Shown here piece after piece: positions 37,925-44,396 of a stretch of DNA of 44,396 nucleotides. Both the position numbers and the translations under genes were made by a program. The notes under the pieces are model-generated. The model was not told the DNA's origin and made no database searches. It saw nothing but the letters and a program-made list of their open reading frames with translations. Position 1 is the stretch's first letter. Each line of letters begins with the position of its first letter. Origin of the DNA: a virus; IMG/VR virus record IMGVR_UViG_3300025327_000057, positions 1 through 44,396 of that record. The stretch is one strand, 5' to 3'.

Positions 37925-38428
37925 ATGTGTATCAGGATTCCCCTCACCAAAGGGAAATTTGCCCGCTTTGACGACTGCGATGCGGCGCTGGCGAAGACGA
38001 GTTGGTACTTCCACACTGGCGGCTATGCGGCGCGTAAACCCTACAAAGGATCGCACGAGTACCTGCACCGCACGATAGCCGCACGGTTGCTTGGCCGCGC
38101 GCTCCAACCGGGCGAAGTGGTTGATCACATCAATGGCGATCAACTGGACAATCGCCGCCAGAACATTCGCATAACGTCGCACGCCAAAAACCTCCAAAAC
38201 CAACATAGGCGTTCGGACAACCAATCGGGATACAAAGGCGTTCGATACAATCGTTGGACCAAAGGGCTGCGGTTTCGCTGGTCTGCCGAGATTAAAGCTG
38301 ATGGCATTCGTCATTATCTTGGCTATTTCCCAACCGCTATAGCTGCCGCTGAAGCATACGACGATGCAGCCCGGCGATTGCATGGCAAATTCGCCCGATT
38401 GAATTTCCCTGACTCAGTGAGCGCATGA
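37925..38428 (+). CDS. HNH-AP2 homing endonuclease
   Basis: 167 residues from ATG at 37925 after TAAGGAG; an in-frame ATG at 37862 lies within the leader. An HNH core (YLHRTIAARLLG, then VDHINGDQLDNRRQNIR) is followed by an AP2 DNA-binding domain (QSGYKGVRYNRWTKGLRFRW, then LGYFPTAIAAAEAYDDAAR). This combination is characteristic of phage homing endonucleases. It lies antisense between the small terminase gene and the start of a ParB-like gene which it seems to have broken. Confidence 0.9.
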   Translation: MCIRIPLTKGKFARFDDCDAALAKTSWYFHTGGYAARKPYKGSHEYLHRTIAARLLGRALQPGEVVDHINGDQLDNRRQNIRITSHAKNLQNQHRRSDNQSGYKGVRYNRWTKGLRFRWSAEIKADGIRHYLGYFPTAIAAAEAYDDAARRLHGKFARLNFPDSVSA

Positions 38429-38570
38429 CCGCATCCAGCGCGCTTTTCTGCGCGTCGGGATGCCGCCGCCAGTTGCGCGGATTGTCGAGCAGCGCGCCCA
38501 CGGGCATGACCCGCAAGCCGATGATGCGGTTGCGGTAGGGGCCTATCGTTGCGGGAAGAGAAGCGTCCAC
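38429..38570 (-). pseudogene. N-terminal remnant of a ParB-like protein
   Basis: A GTG at 38570 with AGGAG 5 nt upstream starts about 47 codons (ATIGPYRNRIIGLRVMPVG, then LLDNPRNWRRHPDAQKSALD). This matches the start of phage ParB-like nuclease-domain proteins, which continue into a conserved GWV/VNxxTGHLxDG segment. Here the frame runs into the HNH-AP2 gene in antisense and loses that segment. A short open frame on the far side (ending EGA, TGA 37757) may be its distal end. Its ribosome-binding site overlaps the stop of the upstream membrane gene. Confidence 0.55.
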
Positions 38571-38578
38571 GGATGCTC

Positions 38579-39235
38579 CTACAGAAACGCAAACCCCCAG
38601 CTGGCGAGACTCAGCGCGCAGCCAGTTTTCGGATGCCGTCGCGTCACGGCGACCAGCGCGGGCACGAGCGAGTACAACGCCAGATAGGGCGTCAGCAGCA
38701 CGGAGGCGATGCAGCCCCACATCACCGAGCGCTGCGCCCACGCGCGCCACGCGGCCCACAGACCGACCGGCCAGGTCATGCGCCACAGCGCCCAGTTGTG
38801 GCCGTAGGCGGTGATCGTCTGGCGCTGCTCGACGATGACCAGCGGCCAGCGCCAGAGCAACAACGCCAGGGCGCTCGCCAGAGCCAGGGGCACCAGATAG
38901 CGCGCGCGCTGCGGGTTGACATAGGCCGCCAGCGCCAGGCCCGTCGCCTGCGGTTTCACGGTCAAGAACAACGGCGCGGCATAGCCCGCGCCGACCAGAC
39001 CGAACAGCGCGAGCCAGTCCGTATTTGCCAGCCAGGTCAACAGCACGAAGGGCAGCGAGAGACCGACGATAGGCACCAGCGCCATGACCCGTGAACGGCG
39101 CGCAACTGCCAACAGCGCGAGCCAGGGCAGCGCGGGGGCCAGCGCCTCGGGCACCCAGAGCAGCGGGATGAGCAGCACGAACAGCCAGGGCGCGTGGTAG
39201 ACCCCGTCCCTGCCATAGGGGTTCTGGCCGCGCAA
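38579..39235 (-). CDS. Polytopic membrane protein, GT-C/GT87-like, start disrupted
   Basis: At least six hydrophobic spans (WLFVLLIPLLWVPEALA, then MALVPIVGLSLPFVLLTWLA, then LVPLALASALALLLWRWPL). The upstream segment reads NDWHIFTGAARALLRGQNPY, a loop typical of GT-C/GT87 membrane glycosyltransferases. Before it lies WTATISDTALAFGVVSFLLW, a first span in the same frame, but separated by a TGA at 39292-39290. So the natural start near 39355 is followed by a stop; the coordinate given is the open part only (TTG). It could be a broken gene, a gene with a later start, or contain a sequence error. A sugar-modifying role at the host envelope is possible. Confidence 0.5.
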   Translation of the reverse strand: MRGQNPYGRDGVYHAPWLFVLLIPLLWVPEALAPALPWLALLAVARRSRVMALVPIVGLSLPFVLLTWLANTDWLALFGLVGAGYAAPLFLTVKPQATGLALAAYVNPQRARYLVPLALASALALLLWRWPLVIVEQRQTITAYGHNWALWRMTWPVGLWAAWRAWAQRSVMWGCIASVLLTPYLALYSLVPALVAVTRRHPKTGCALSLASWGFAFL

Positions 39236-39368
39236 GAGGGCGCGCGCCGCGCCGGTGAAAATGTGCCAGTCGTTCAGCCCGCCCTGCCTTCACCACAACA
39301 AAAACGACACGACGCCAAAAGCCAGCGCCGTGTCGCTGATGGTCGCAGTCCACACGGGGACCGCTCAT

Positions 39369-39641
39369 CTCATTGCTTCCCGGTGATCAGGCGGGAAGGT
39401 CGGTCCGAACCGCCTCAGCCATGCCTGTCTTGGCGGTTCAATTCGCATTGGGAATGGCATGGCACCCAAAGGGTTAACAAAACGGGCAAGGGGGCCACAG
39501 ATTTGCGGCAAAAGGCAGGGGGAAGCCCGCGCGCCACGCTGTAGCCCCTACGTCCGGTGCGCGCTCCCGGTCATCGTCCGAGAGCCTGCTTTTAGTGTAG
39601 CGCAGAATTCGGGGCGAGTGAGGTTGTAGGTTTACCGTGAC
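39369..39641. other. Gene-free stretch with hairpins
   Basis: No open frame with a ribosome-binding site is visible on either strand. Two inverted repeats are clear: GAACCGCC/GGCGGTTC (about 39398-39439) and TTCCCGG/CCGGGAA-type pairing near 39367-39391. A TACACT string on the minus strand (near 39600) could be a -10 box for the membrane gene, but no matching -35 is present. I see no tRNA cloverleaf. Confidence 0.4.
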
Positions 39642-39923
39642 TTAACTAGCAGTGGAAACTTCACTATGTTCGGGGCGTTCCCAGCGGGATTTATCTACGA
39701 AGTAAATTCGTTGTGACAGCCAGCGAATGCGACCATCACGGGGATCGGACAGCACATTCATCATGATGCTGATCAACTGCTGCGAGCAGCCTAGTTCATT
39801 GGCAACCATGCTTTGCGTCGGCAAGGCAGAATGCGCCTCGGCAAACGCGCAAATCGCATTGTAGACATCATCGGGCGTAATGGCAGGTCTACTGTCGCGG
39901 GCTGTCCGTTTGGAGCCATTCAT
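39642..39923 (-). CDS. Small winged-helix DNA-binding protein
   Basis: 93 residues, ATG overlapping the HNH stop (ATGA). ITPDDVYNAICAFAEAHSAL and then QSMVANELGCSQQLISIMMN form a helix-turn-helix like the LexA N-terminal domain, with a winged C-terminal part (GRIRWLSQRIYFVD). It lacks the protease domain of LexA. Likely a transcriptional regulator of the early phage region; translationally coupled to the HNH gene. Confidence 0.7.
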   Translation of the reverse strand: MNGSKRTARDSRPAITPDDVYNAICAFAEAHSALPTQSMVANELGCSQQLISIMMNVLSDPRDGRIRWLSQRIYFVDKSRWERPEHSEVSTAS

Positions 39924-40621
39924 CCCCTACTCTCCAGCCGTTCAAACCACATCTTGAAGTAAGCCGAGATGTCAGCCATTTTGTAGATTGCCCTCCGATG
40001 TCCAAGTTCCTTAACCAACCAATGAAACGGCTCACTATCTCTCTTGTGGCTATTGCACATGAGACACAGGGGCACGATGTTGGTGGGTTCTGAGCCAGGG
40101 AACAGATCGGAAAAATGCGGTATCCAGTGATCTTGCACCAGTCGGTTATTCGGCGTGGGCGCTGTGCCACAGATCGCACAGACATTCCCCCAATAGGCTA
40201 AACATTCCTGCCATGTTTCATCGGGTAGAAACTCGTATAGAATGGGCTTAACTTCTGGATTAACCGCATGGCCTCGCTCCTGAAGCATCTGAATCGTCCG
40301 TTGGCGCTCCTGTTTGCCTAAGCGATTGAGGGCGATCTGTCCGCTGGGGAGTGTTCCGGTTTCCAGAAACTCAATCAACTGCGCTACGCTTTTAATGCCC
40401 GCCTGTCGATAGAGACGGAAGGCATGGTCCTCAAGCGGCAAGTGCCAGATGTCATCAGGATCGGGCATTTTGGGCGACTGAGGATGCTCATACCAGTCAT
40501 AGAGAATGAGCCGAATTTGAGCAACACGCATCCTGAACTGAGCAGCAACGTCGTACATCGTCGCGCCATCAATCAACGCCTGAACAACCGCCGTATTGCG
40601 TTCTGTGGTATCATTGGACAT
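39920..40621 (-). CDS. HNH endonuclease with helix-turn-helix N-terminus
   Basis: 233 residues from the ATG at 40621; the upstream ATG at 40642 lies within the leader hairpin. The N-terminal part (AVVQALIDGATMYDVAAQF) looks like a helix-turn-helix. The C-terminal HNH nuclease has CAICGTAP, QDHWIPHFSDL, then NIVPLCLMCNSHKRD. Its class B leader is shared with the plus-strand HNH gene at 1832, though the two proteins are of different kinds. Lower GC content than neighbours fits transfer. Confidence 0.85.
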   Translation of the reverse strand: MSNDTTERNTAVVQALIDGATMYDVAAQFRMRVAQIRLILYDWYEHPQSPKMPDPDDIWHLPLEDHAFRLYRQAGIKSVAQLIEFLETGTLPSGQIALNRLGKQERQRTIQMLQERGHAVNPEVKPILYEFLPDETWQECLAYWGNVCAICGTAPTPNNRLVQDHWIPHFSDLFPGSEPTNIVPLCLMCNSHKRDSEPFHWLVKELGHRRAIYKMADISAYFKMWFERLESRG

Positions 40622-40626
40622 GCTGT

Positions 40627-40673
40627 GCCTCCCTATAGGCATGGCTGCCCTGGGTGCTGATACACGCCAGGGC
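40627..40673 (-). ncRNA. Class B structured leader of HNH gene (copy 2)
   Basis: On the minus strand GCCCTGG (40673-40667) pairs with CCAGGGC (40653-40647), and GCCT (40640-40637) pairs with AGGC (40630-40627) around ATAGGG, burying the ribosome-binding site. Ordering, spacing and the string GCCTAT-GGAGGC match the leader at 1778-1830, with a compensating base-pair change in the first stem. Confidence 0.65.
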
Positions 40674-40675
40674 GA

Positions 40676-40909
40676 TCACCCCCCAGGGTGACGACGAAAA
40701 GCGTTGGTTGCCGCTTCTGCGATCACATTTCTGAGCGCGCGACCTTCAATAATCTGCCAGCAGAGAGGGCACAAGGCCAACAGATGGCCGGCCTCGAGTT
40801 CAATCAGCGTCGCAGTGTTCGTTAATTTGGGCTGGTGTTCTCCCATCGGGATATGAGGACAACACGTCCATTTGGTTTTCCGGGAAACATCATCCGTTAT
40901 TTTAACCAT
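40676..40909 (-). CDS. Small Cys/His-rich protein
   Basis: 77 residues from the ATG at 40909, with GAGGGA just upstream and an 8-nt overlap with the Pol X-like gene; an in-frame ATG at 40927 lacks a ribosome-binding site. Cys and His residues (WTCCPHIPMGEHQ, then LCPLCWQI) could bind zinc. It is likely a small accessory factor of the replication block. Function unknown. Confidence 0.6.
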   Translation of the reverse strand: MVKITDDVSRKTKWTCCPHIPMGEHQPKLTNTATLIELEAGHLLALCPLCWQIIEGRALRNVIAEAATNAFRRHPGG

Positions 40910-41576
40910 TTGTCCCTCGTTTCGCATTTTCGCGCAACGCCCTGCTCAGCATCTCGGCGCTGCGATCTGCCGGCTCGATCCAGGGCACACCCAACACCTC
41001 GAAATACGCCCGCTCGGTGGGCGTGTGGGCTTCCTTGCCCGTGCCCCGGTGAACCAGCCGCCCGTCGTCCTGCCGCCACAGCGTATGAGCGTTGATGTGG
41101 CGCATCAGCGCCTGGCCGAACTCGCCCGGCCCGGTGCGGATGGTGAAGATCGGTCCCCACTGCGCAGGCGGCGTAACCAGGAACAGGTCGACCTGGACGT
41201 ACTCGCCGAGGTCGTTGAGCGCTAACCAGAACCGCTTGTATTTCTCGCCCCACACGCCCTTGTCGTGGGTATAGGGACGATCCCGGTGGATCTCCCCCAC
41301 CGCCGCCAGGCGCTCCAGGAGCGGGTCGAGCAGGCTCACTCGCTCGACGGTCGCCGGTTGGTCGCCACCGAACAGCCCCAACTGCCCGGCGACCGGGCGC
41401 TCCTCGACCAGGGGCCGGGCGACGATCTCGATGTCCCCCACCGTCGCCTTGCCGCGCCGGAGACTGCCCGCGATCTCGATCTGCGCGCAGGCCGGACGCA
41501 GCGCCTCGACCAACGCTTCAGCCCTGGGCAGGGCGTGTTCGCGCTTGAACCGATAGCCGCCGCTCACAGTCCCCAC
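40902..41576 (-). CDS. Pol X-like nucleotidyltransferase
   Basis: 224 residues. The palm of family X polymerases is clear: GSLRRGKATVGDIEIV with acidic residues at 48-50 and a second acidic site in VQVDLFLV (D130). The fragment TGPGEFGQALMRHINAH corresponds to the later conserved part. It lacks the N-terminal lyase and PHP domains of bacterial PolX, making it a short catalytic core. Probably fills short gaps or repairs phage DNA; a template-independent transferase is also possible. Confidence 0.8.
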   Translation of the reverse strand: MGTVSGGYRFKREHALPRAEALVEALRPACAQIEIAGSLRRGKATVGDIEIVARPLVEERPVAGQLGLFGGDQPATVERVSLLDPLLERLAAVGEIHRDRPYTHDKGVWGEKYKRFWLALNDLGEYVQVDLFLVTPPAQWGPIFTIRTGPGEFGQALMRHINAHTLWRQDDGRLVHRGTGKEAHTPTERAYFEVLGVPWIEPADRSAEMLSRALRENAKRGTNG

Positions 41577-42409
41577 TCCTCGCGCCGCTCACGCGCGTAA
41601 TCGAGCAGCCCGTCCGCATGGTCCGACATGCCCAGCCGCTCCAGGCCCCCCGCCGCGTCTTCCAGGTGTTTGACGACCGCCCGCTTGATCTGCGTCGCAG
41701 TCGGCCCCTGTTTGGCGCGCTTTTTATTAGCCGCCGCGATGCCGTCCACGCGCATCGTTTGACCCGATTTTGTCACGATTTTTTTCTCGCGATGTTCTCT
41801 GACTGGTGCGTGCGCACCAGTGCGGTGTTGCCATTCCAGACGCCAGCGCCCAATCGTCGTATGCGCTACGCCGAGAGTTTGAGCGATCTGGCGATTGGAA
41901 ACGTCGACTCCATAATAGCCCCGCTCCAACCGCCGATAGAGCAAGTTCTTGAGATCATCCGTGGTCAGTGGCTCGCCATGCCGAAGGTTGGCCTCTTCAG
42001 CAAATTCGAGCGCTTCGTCAAATCCGCCAGGATGAAAGTTCGCCATCAGAGGGGCAAGTGCGATCTCGCCGGATACAACGCCAGGATCGGCTAACGCGCG
42101 CAGATATGCTTCGCGCCGGTGTAGGCCGTCGGCCAGGATCAGGCCATCCTGGAATAGATCAATCGGATCTTCAAACGCGCCGCCATTGAGAAGCACTTGC
42201 ATCAGCCGCTCGACGCGCTCCTCGTTCAGCCCTCCGATCCGGACCTGGATAGCCGAATCAACGGTGATTTGGTTGGGGTCCACGCTGACTGGCGCTTCTG
42301 GATCGATGATATACAGGACACGCCGCACGTCATTGTGATCGTTCTGCGCCGCCATATCCTGACTCTGCGCGCCGAGCCGTGTGCCCTGCCGTAATTGTCG
42401 ACTGCCCAT
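41564..42409 (-). CDS. ParB-like protein with helix-turn-helix
   Basis: 281 residues from the ATG at 42409, overlapping the ParA stop by one base (TGATG); a GTG two codons earlier is open. A ParB-like nuclease fold is indicated by QVRIGGLNEERVERLMQVL and LILADGLHRREAYLRAL. A helix-turn-helix follows (VSNRQIAQTLGVAHTTIGRW). The partner gene is ParA, so together they may partition the phage genome as a plasmid prophage or act in transcription. No parS-like site was found by eye. Confidence 0.75.
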   Translation of the reverse strand: MGSRQLRQGTRLGAQSQDMAAQNDHNDVRRVLYIIDPEAPVSVDPNQITVDSAIQVRIGGLNEERVERLMQVLLNGGAFEDPIDLFQDGLILADGLHRREAYLRALADPGVVSGEIALAPLMANFHPGGFDEALEFAEEANLRHGEPLTTDDLKNLLYRRLERGYYGVDVSNRQIAQTLGVAHTTIGRWRLEWQHRTGAHAPVREHREKKIVTKSGQTMRVDGIAAANKKRAKQGPTATQIKRAVVKHLEDAAGGLERLGMSDHADGLLDYARERREEWGL

Positions 42410-43200
42410 CACCACACCGCCTTTGCGTCCAGCGCATCCCAGGCCATCTTGACGAACTGCGCCGCTTCCCGAACCGCCTTATGCTGGCGCGGCGCATAGG
42501 CGAAGATGCTCTTGCCAAAGCTGGGCGCTTCGGTCCAGGGCGAGCGCTCGCCGATGACCGGCCACACTTTGCCGTCGTACAGGTCGTTGAGCGTCTTCAA
42601 GTTCTCCTGACACTCGATCTGCCGTGCCGCGTGGCGTGTGGGCTGAATGCCCAGCACCGCCAGGCTGATCTGGTCTTGGACCGCCTCGATCCGGTCCATC
42701 GTCTTGATGACGCCGTTGACGCTCAACACCCGCGTTTCCGTCGGGATGATCGCCCAATCCGCCGCCAGGAAGATGTTCGCCATGAGTTCGGTCACGGTCG
42801 GGGCCGTGTCCAAAATGACCACATCCACACTGTCGCGCAGCGGCTCCAGCGCCTCGCGCAGCTTGCTCGCGGGCGCGCGATCCACCGCCAGCGCGACGCC
42901 TGCCGTCGTGGTGCGCGCGTTGCCGGGCAGAATCGCCAGCACGCCGCCCGTCTCGCCCGGCCACCACTGCGCCGTCGGCACCAGGCGCAGCACCTCCGCG
43001 ACGTGGCGCTCTTTGATCAGCAGGTCGTACATGCCGCTCTCTTCGGCCATGCCGAACCACTTGGCGACGTTGCCCTGCGGGTCGGTATCCACGAGCGCGA
43101 CCTTCTTGCCCGCCCCGGCGAACCCGGCGGCGAGCGTGACGGCCAGCGTGGTCTTGCCCACGCCACCCTTGCTGTTGAGGATGGCAATAGTTGTGCTCAT
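42409..43200 (-). CDS. parA: ParA/Soj-type ATPase
   Basis: 263 residues, ATG start. The deviant Walker A motif (KGGVGKTT, residues 11-18) is followed by VALVDTDPQGNVAKWFG (Walker A' region) and VDVVILDTAPTVTELM (Walker B). These are hallmarks of ParA/MinD ATPases that dimerise on DNA with ATP and move ParB-bound DNA. No N-terminal DNA-binding domain, so it is the short type (Ib/Soj). Directly coupled to the ParB-like gene. Confidence 0.9.
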   Translation of the reverse strand: MSTTIAILNSKGGVGKTTLAVTLAAGFAGAGKKVALVDTDPQGNVAKWFGMAEESGMYDLLIKERHVAEVLRLVPTAQWWPGETGGVLAILPGNARTTTAGVALAVDRAPASKLREALEPLRDSVDVVILDTAPTVTELMANIFLAADWAIIPTETRVLSVNGVIKTMDRIEAVQDQISLAVLGIQPTRHAARQIECQENLKTLNDLYDGKVWPVIGERSPWTEAPSFGKSIFAYAPRQHKAVREAAQFVKMAWDALDAKAVW

Positions 43201-43202
43201 AT

Positions 43203-43550
43203 TTAATTCCTATCCGCTTTGGCGCGTTTATCACTGAGCAGATCGTACTTCCCGCGAAATTGAAACAGTGGGACGGCTTGCCAATTGAGATAAAACAACA
43301 CGCCACCGTAAATGACGTTTAACCATGCGCGATCAAGCGGATCGTTCTCATAATCCACCATAATCACGGTCACTGCTCGTCTATTGGCGGTGTTGTAAAT
43401 CCACACGCGCGAGCGTTCGGATTCCCAAATTTTCGGCTCCTCGAAGTCGAACCAGGTTTCGCCGCCGATCTTTCGAATGGTAACCTTCAGATCAGGAACG
43501 ATCTCAGGCCATTCGAGCAAAGCGGAATGCAGATCAGAATTTTCCATCAT
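43203..43550 (-). CDS. Hypothetical protein
   Basis: About 115 residues from the ATG at 43550, or 114 from the ATG that follows, which is better spaced from GGGGGA; the longer open frame overlaps the previous gene. Mixed alpha/beta sequence with several Trp and acidic residues (GGETWFDFEEPKIWESERSR). Beta strands such as RAVTVIMVDYEND are visible. Located just before parA in the same unit. Function unknown. Confidence 0.6.
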   Translation of the reverse strand: MMENSDLHSALLEWPEIVPDLKVTIRKIGGETWFDFEEPKIWESERSRVWIYNTANRRAVTVIMVDYENDPLDRAWLNVIYGGVLFYLNWQAVPLFQFRGKYDLLSDKRAKADRN

Positions 43551-43875
43551 GTTCCCCCGTTTTATCCGGCAGCTGCGGCAGCAGCTTATGCCCTTCGCGC
43601 CGAAACCACTCTTCAGCTTCTTCGCGAGAGCTATCAAAATCGCCATCTACCACGCGCTGCGCCATAGCCGGATGTCCCGCCGCCATCAAATCGGTGTACA
43701 GTGTCACCAGGGGTGTGGCGAGCGGTGTTTTGAAATCATCATAGTACCCTTCGCGTGCCAGCCCGATCATGTCAGTCAACGCAGGATCGTTCAGTGATTC
43801 CAACGCGCGCGCCAACTTCTCCGTCGTTGGAAGCGGCGGTTTTCGCTTCTGCATCTGCGGTCGTTTCTTGCTCAT
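43534..43875 (-). CDS. Small hypothetical protein
   Basis: 113 residues from the ATG at 43875, overlapping the previous stop (ATGA). The basic N-terminus (SKKRPQMQKRKPPLPTTEK) precedes a mostly helical body (LARALESLNDPALTDMIGLA). It reads like small phage proteins of the replication region. Function unknown. Confidence 0.6.
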   Translation of the reverse strand: MSKKRPQMQKRKPPLPTTEKLARALESLNDPALTDMIGLAREGYYDDFKTPLATPLVTLYTDLMAAGHPAMAQRVVDGDFDSSREEAEEWFRREGHKLLPQLPDKTGEHDGKF

Positions 43876-44387
43876 CGCGCTTCCCCCCTTCCATCCCCCA
43901 GTAGCGGCAGCAGCGCGGGCATCGTGCCATTGAGGTAGGCCCGCTCGACCTGCGGTCCCATCCACTGGGCCACCGTTTGGCCGTCCGGCAGCAGCGTATT
44001 CGCCAGGAACTCGTCCTCGAAGGTGGCGATCCCGCTCTCGATAGATTCCAGCTTGGCTTTGATGAGCAGTGCCAGCGCGCGCCACTTCTGCCTACAGGCT
44101 TGTTCCCAGGCGTCCAATGCTTCATCAGGGGTCGCCTTGCGCTCTCGTTCGTACCGAGAGTAGGCATTGGCCCGCGTGACCGTCCGGGTCTGGAACTGGG
44201 GCGCGGCCCGGTCCGGCAACGGCAGCAGGAACCGGATCATCCGTCCGTTCATGCGGAACGCCACCATCGCCTGCGGTCCCTCGTAGCCGTACATGAAGCC
44301 GGTGGCGCCGTAGCGTTGCAGCGTGCGCTCGATCTCGGCGCGGCTTTTGTCCGCGCTGACCTGGGTGTCTTTCGCGTAAATGCCCAA
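43872..44387 (-). CDS. Hypothetical phage protein
   Basis: 171 residues. The open start is a TTG at 44387 with AGGTGA just before it; the true start may lie outside the window. The N-terminus (YAKDTQVSADKSRAEIERTL) and MVAFRMNGRMIRFLLPLPDR are typical of a conserved phage and Chloroflexi protein of unknown function. It appears in the replication block ahead of ParA. Confidence 0.6.
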   Translation of the reverse strand: MGIYAKDTQVSADKSRAEIERTLQRYGATGFMYGYEGPQAMVAFRMNGRMIRFLLPLPDRAAPQFQTRTVTRANAYSRYERERKATPDEALDAWEQACRQKWRALALLIKAKLESIESGIATFEDEFLANTLLPDGQTVAQWMGPQVERAYLNGTMPALLPLLGDGRGEAR

Positions 44388-44396
44388 TCTTCACCT

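Noticed and set aside
31317-38428. IscB/HEARO-type RNA-guided nuclease elements
   Set aside because: The HNH proteins are short and show no RuvC motifs; the leaders are about 90 nt and differ from what I recall of HEARO RNAs. A covariance search would be decisive.
39369-39641. tRNA or small RNA gene
   Set aside because: Hairpins are present but no cloverleaf, no GTTC-loop in the right place and no promoter-terminator pair as seen at 4998-5107.
1-44396. Circular complete genome
   Set aside because: No terminal repeat is visible between the first and last bases. Open frames run off or stop near both ends, but this alone cannot show that they join.

Overview
This is a GC-rich tailed-phage (siphovirus-type) genome or extrachromosomal prophage, read from a metagenome-like contig. 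The evidence is a full HK97-type head and tail module on the minus strand: small and large terminase, portal, prohead protease/scaffold/major capsid, connectors, major tail protein, a frameshifted tail assembly chaperone, a tape measure and tail tip/fibre genes. The host is uncertain. The long Thr/Pro-rich linker of the secreted lipoprotein at 7402-8892, with an SH3-like domain, resembles proteins common in Chloroflexi (Anaerolineae-like), but this is a weak inference. I found no integrase, tRNA, rRNA, CRISPR array or insertion sequence. I cannot tell whether the window ends join.

Layout. Positions 1-7157 (plus strand) hold small, mostly unrecognised genes separated by GC-rich hairpins, one HNH endonuclease, a ribbon-helix-helix-like protein, a DNA methyltransferase fused to an Mrr-like nuclease domain, and a 49-residue membrane protein. 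Positions 7175-37755 (minus strand, transcribed right to left) run from terminase to tail fibres and end with a lipoprotein glycosidase-like protein that could act in lysis or in changing the host surface. Positions 37925-38428 carry a plus-strand HNH-AP2 gene that appears to have landed in a ParB-like gene, leaving only its first ~47 codons. Positions 38579-39355 hold a membrane protein with an in-frame TGA near its start. Positions 39642-44387 (minus strand) are a replication/regulation block: winged-helix protein, HNH endonuclease, zinc-binding protein, Pol X-like nucleotidyltransferase, ParB-like protein, ParA ATPase and three unrecognised proteins.

The most unusual signal is in the four HNH genes. 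Although their proteins are of different types, they carry only two kinds of structured 5' leader. Class A (31317-31410 and 37822-37917) has a TATAAT box, a closing stem enclosing two hairpins, and a loop that can pair with two downstream copies of a short motif, the second overlapping the Shine-Dalgarno sequence. Both the closing stem and the loop pairing change in compensating fashion between the two copies. Class B (1778-1830 and 40627-40673) has a first hairpin that also covaries and a second short hairpin holding the Shine-Dalgarno sequence. I read these as RNA regulators, or RNA parts of mobile HNH elements, that I cannot assign to a named family.

Other points of note: a likely small RNA at about 4998-5107 (minus strand) with its own -10 box and terminator; two large virion fusion proteins (protease-scaffold-capsid and portal-2H phosphoesterase-MuF); an amber codon inside a head-tail connector gene; a canonical -1 slippery site in the tail chaperone gene; and a duplicated palindrome-plus-hairpin regulatory module ahead of two early genes.
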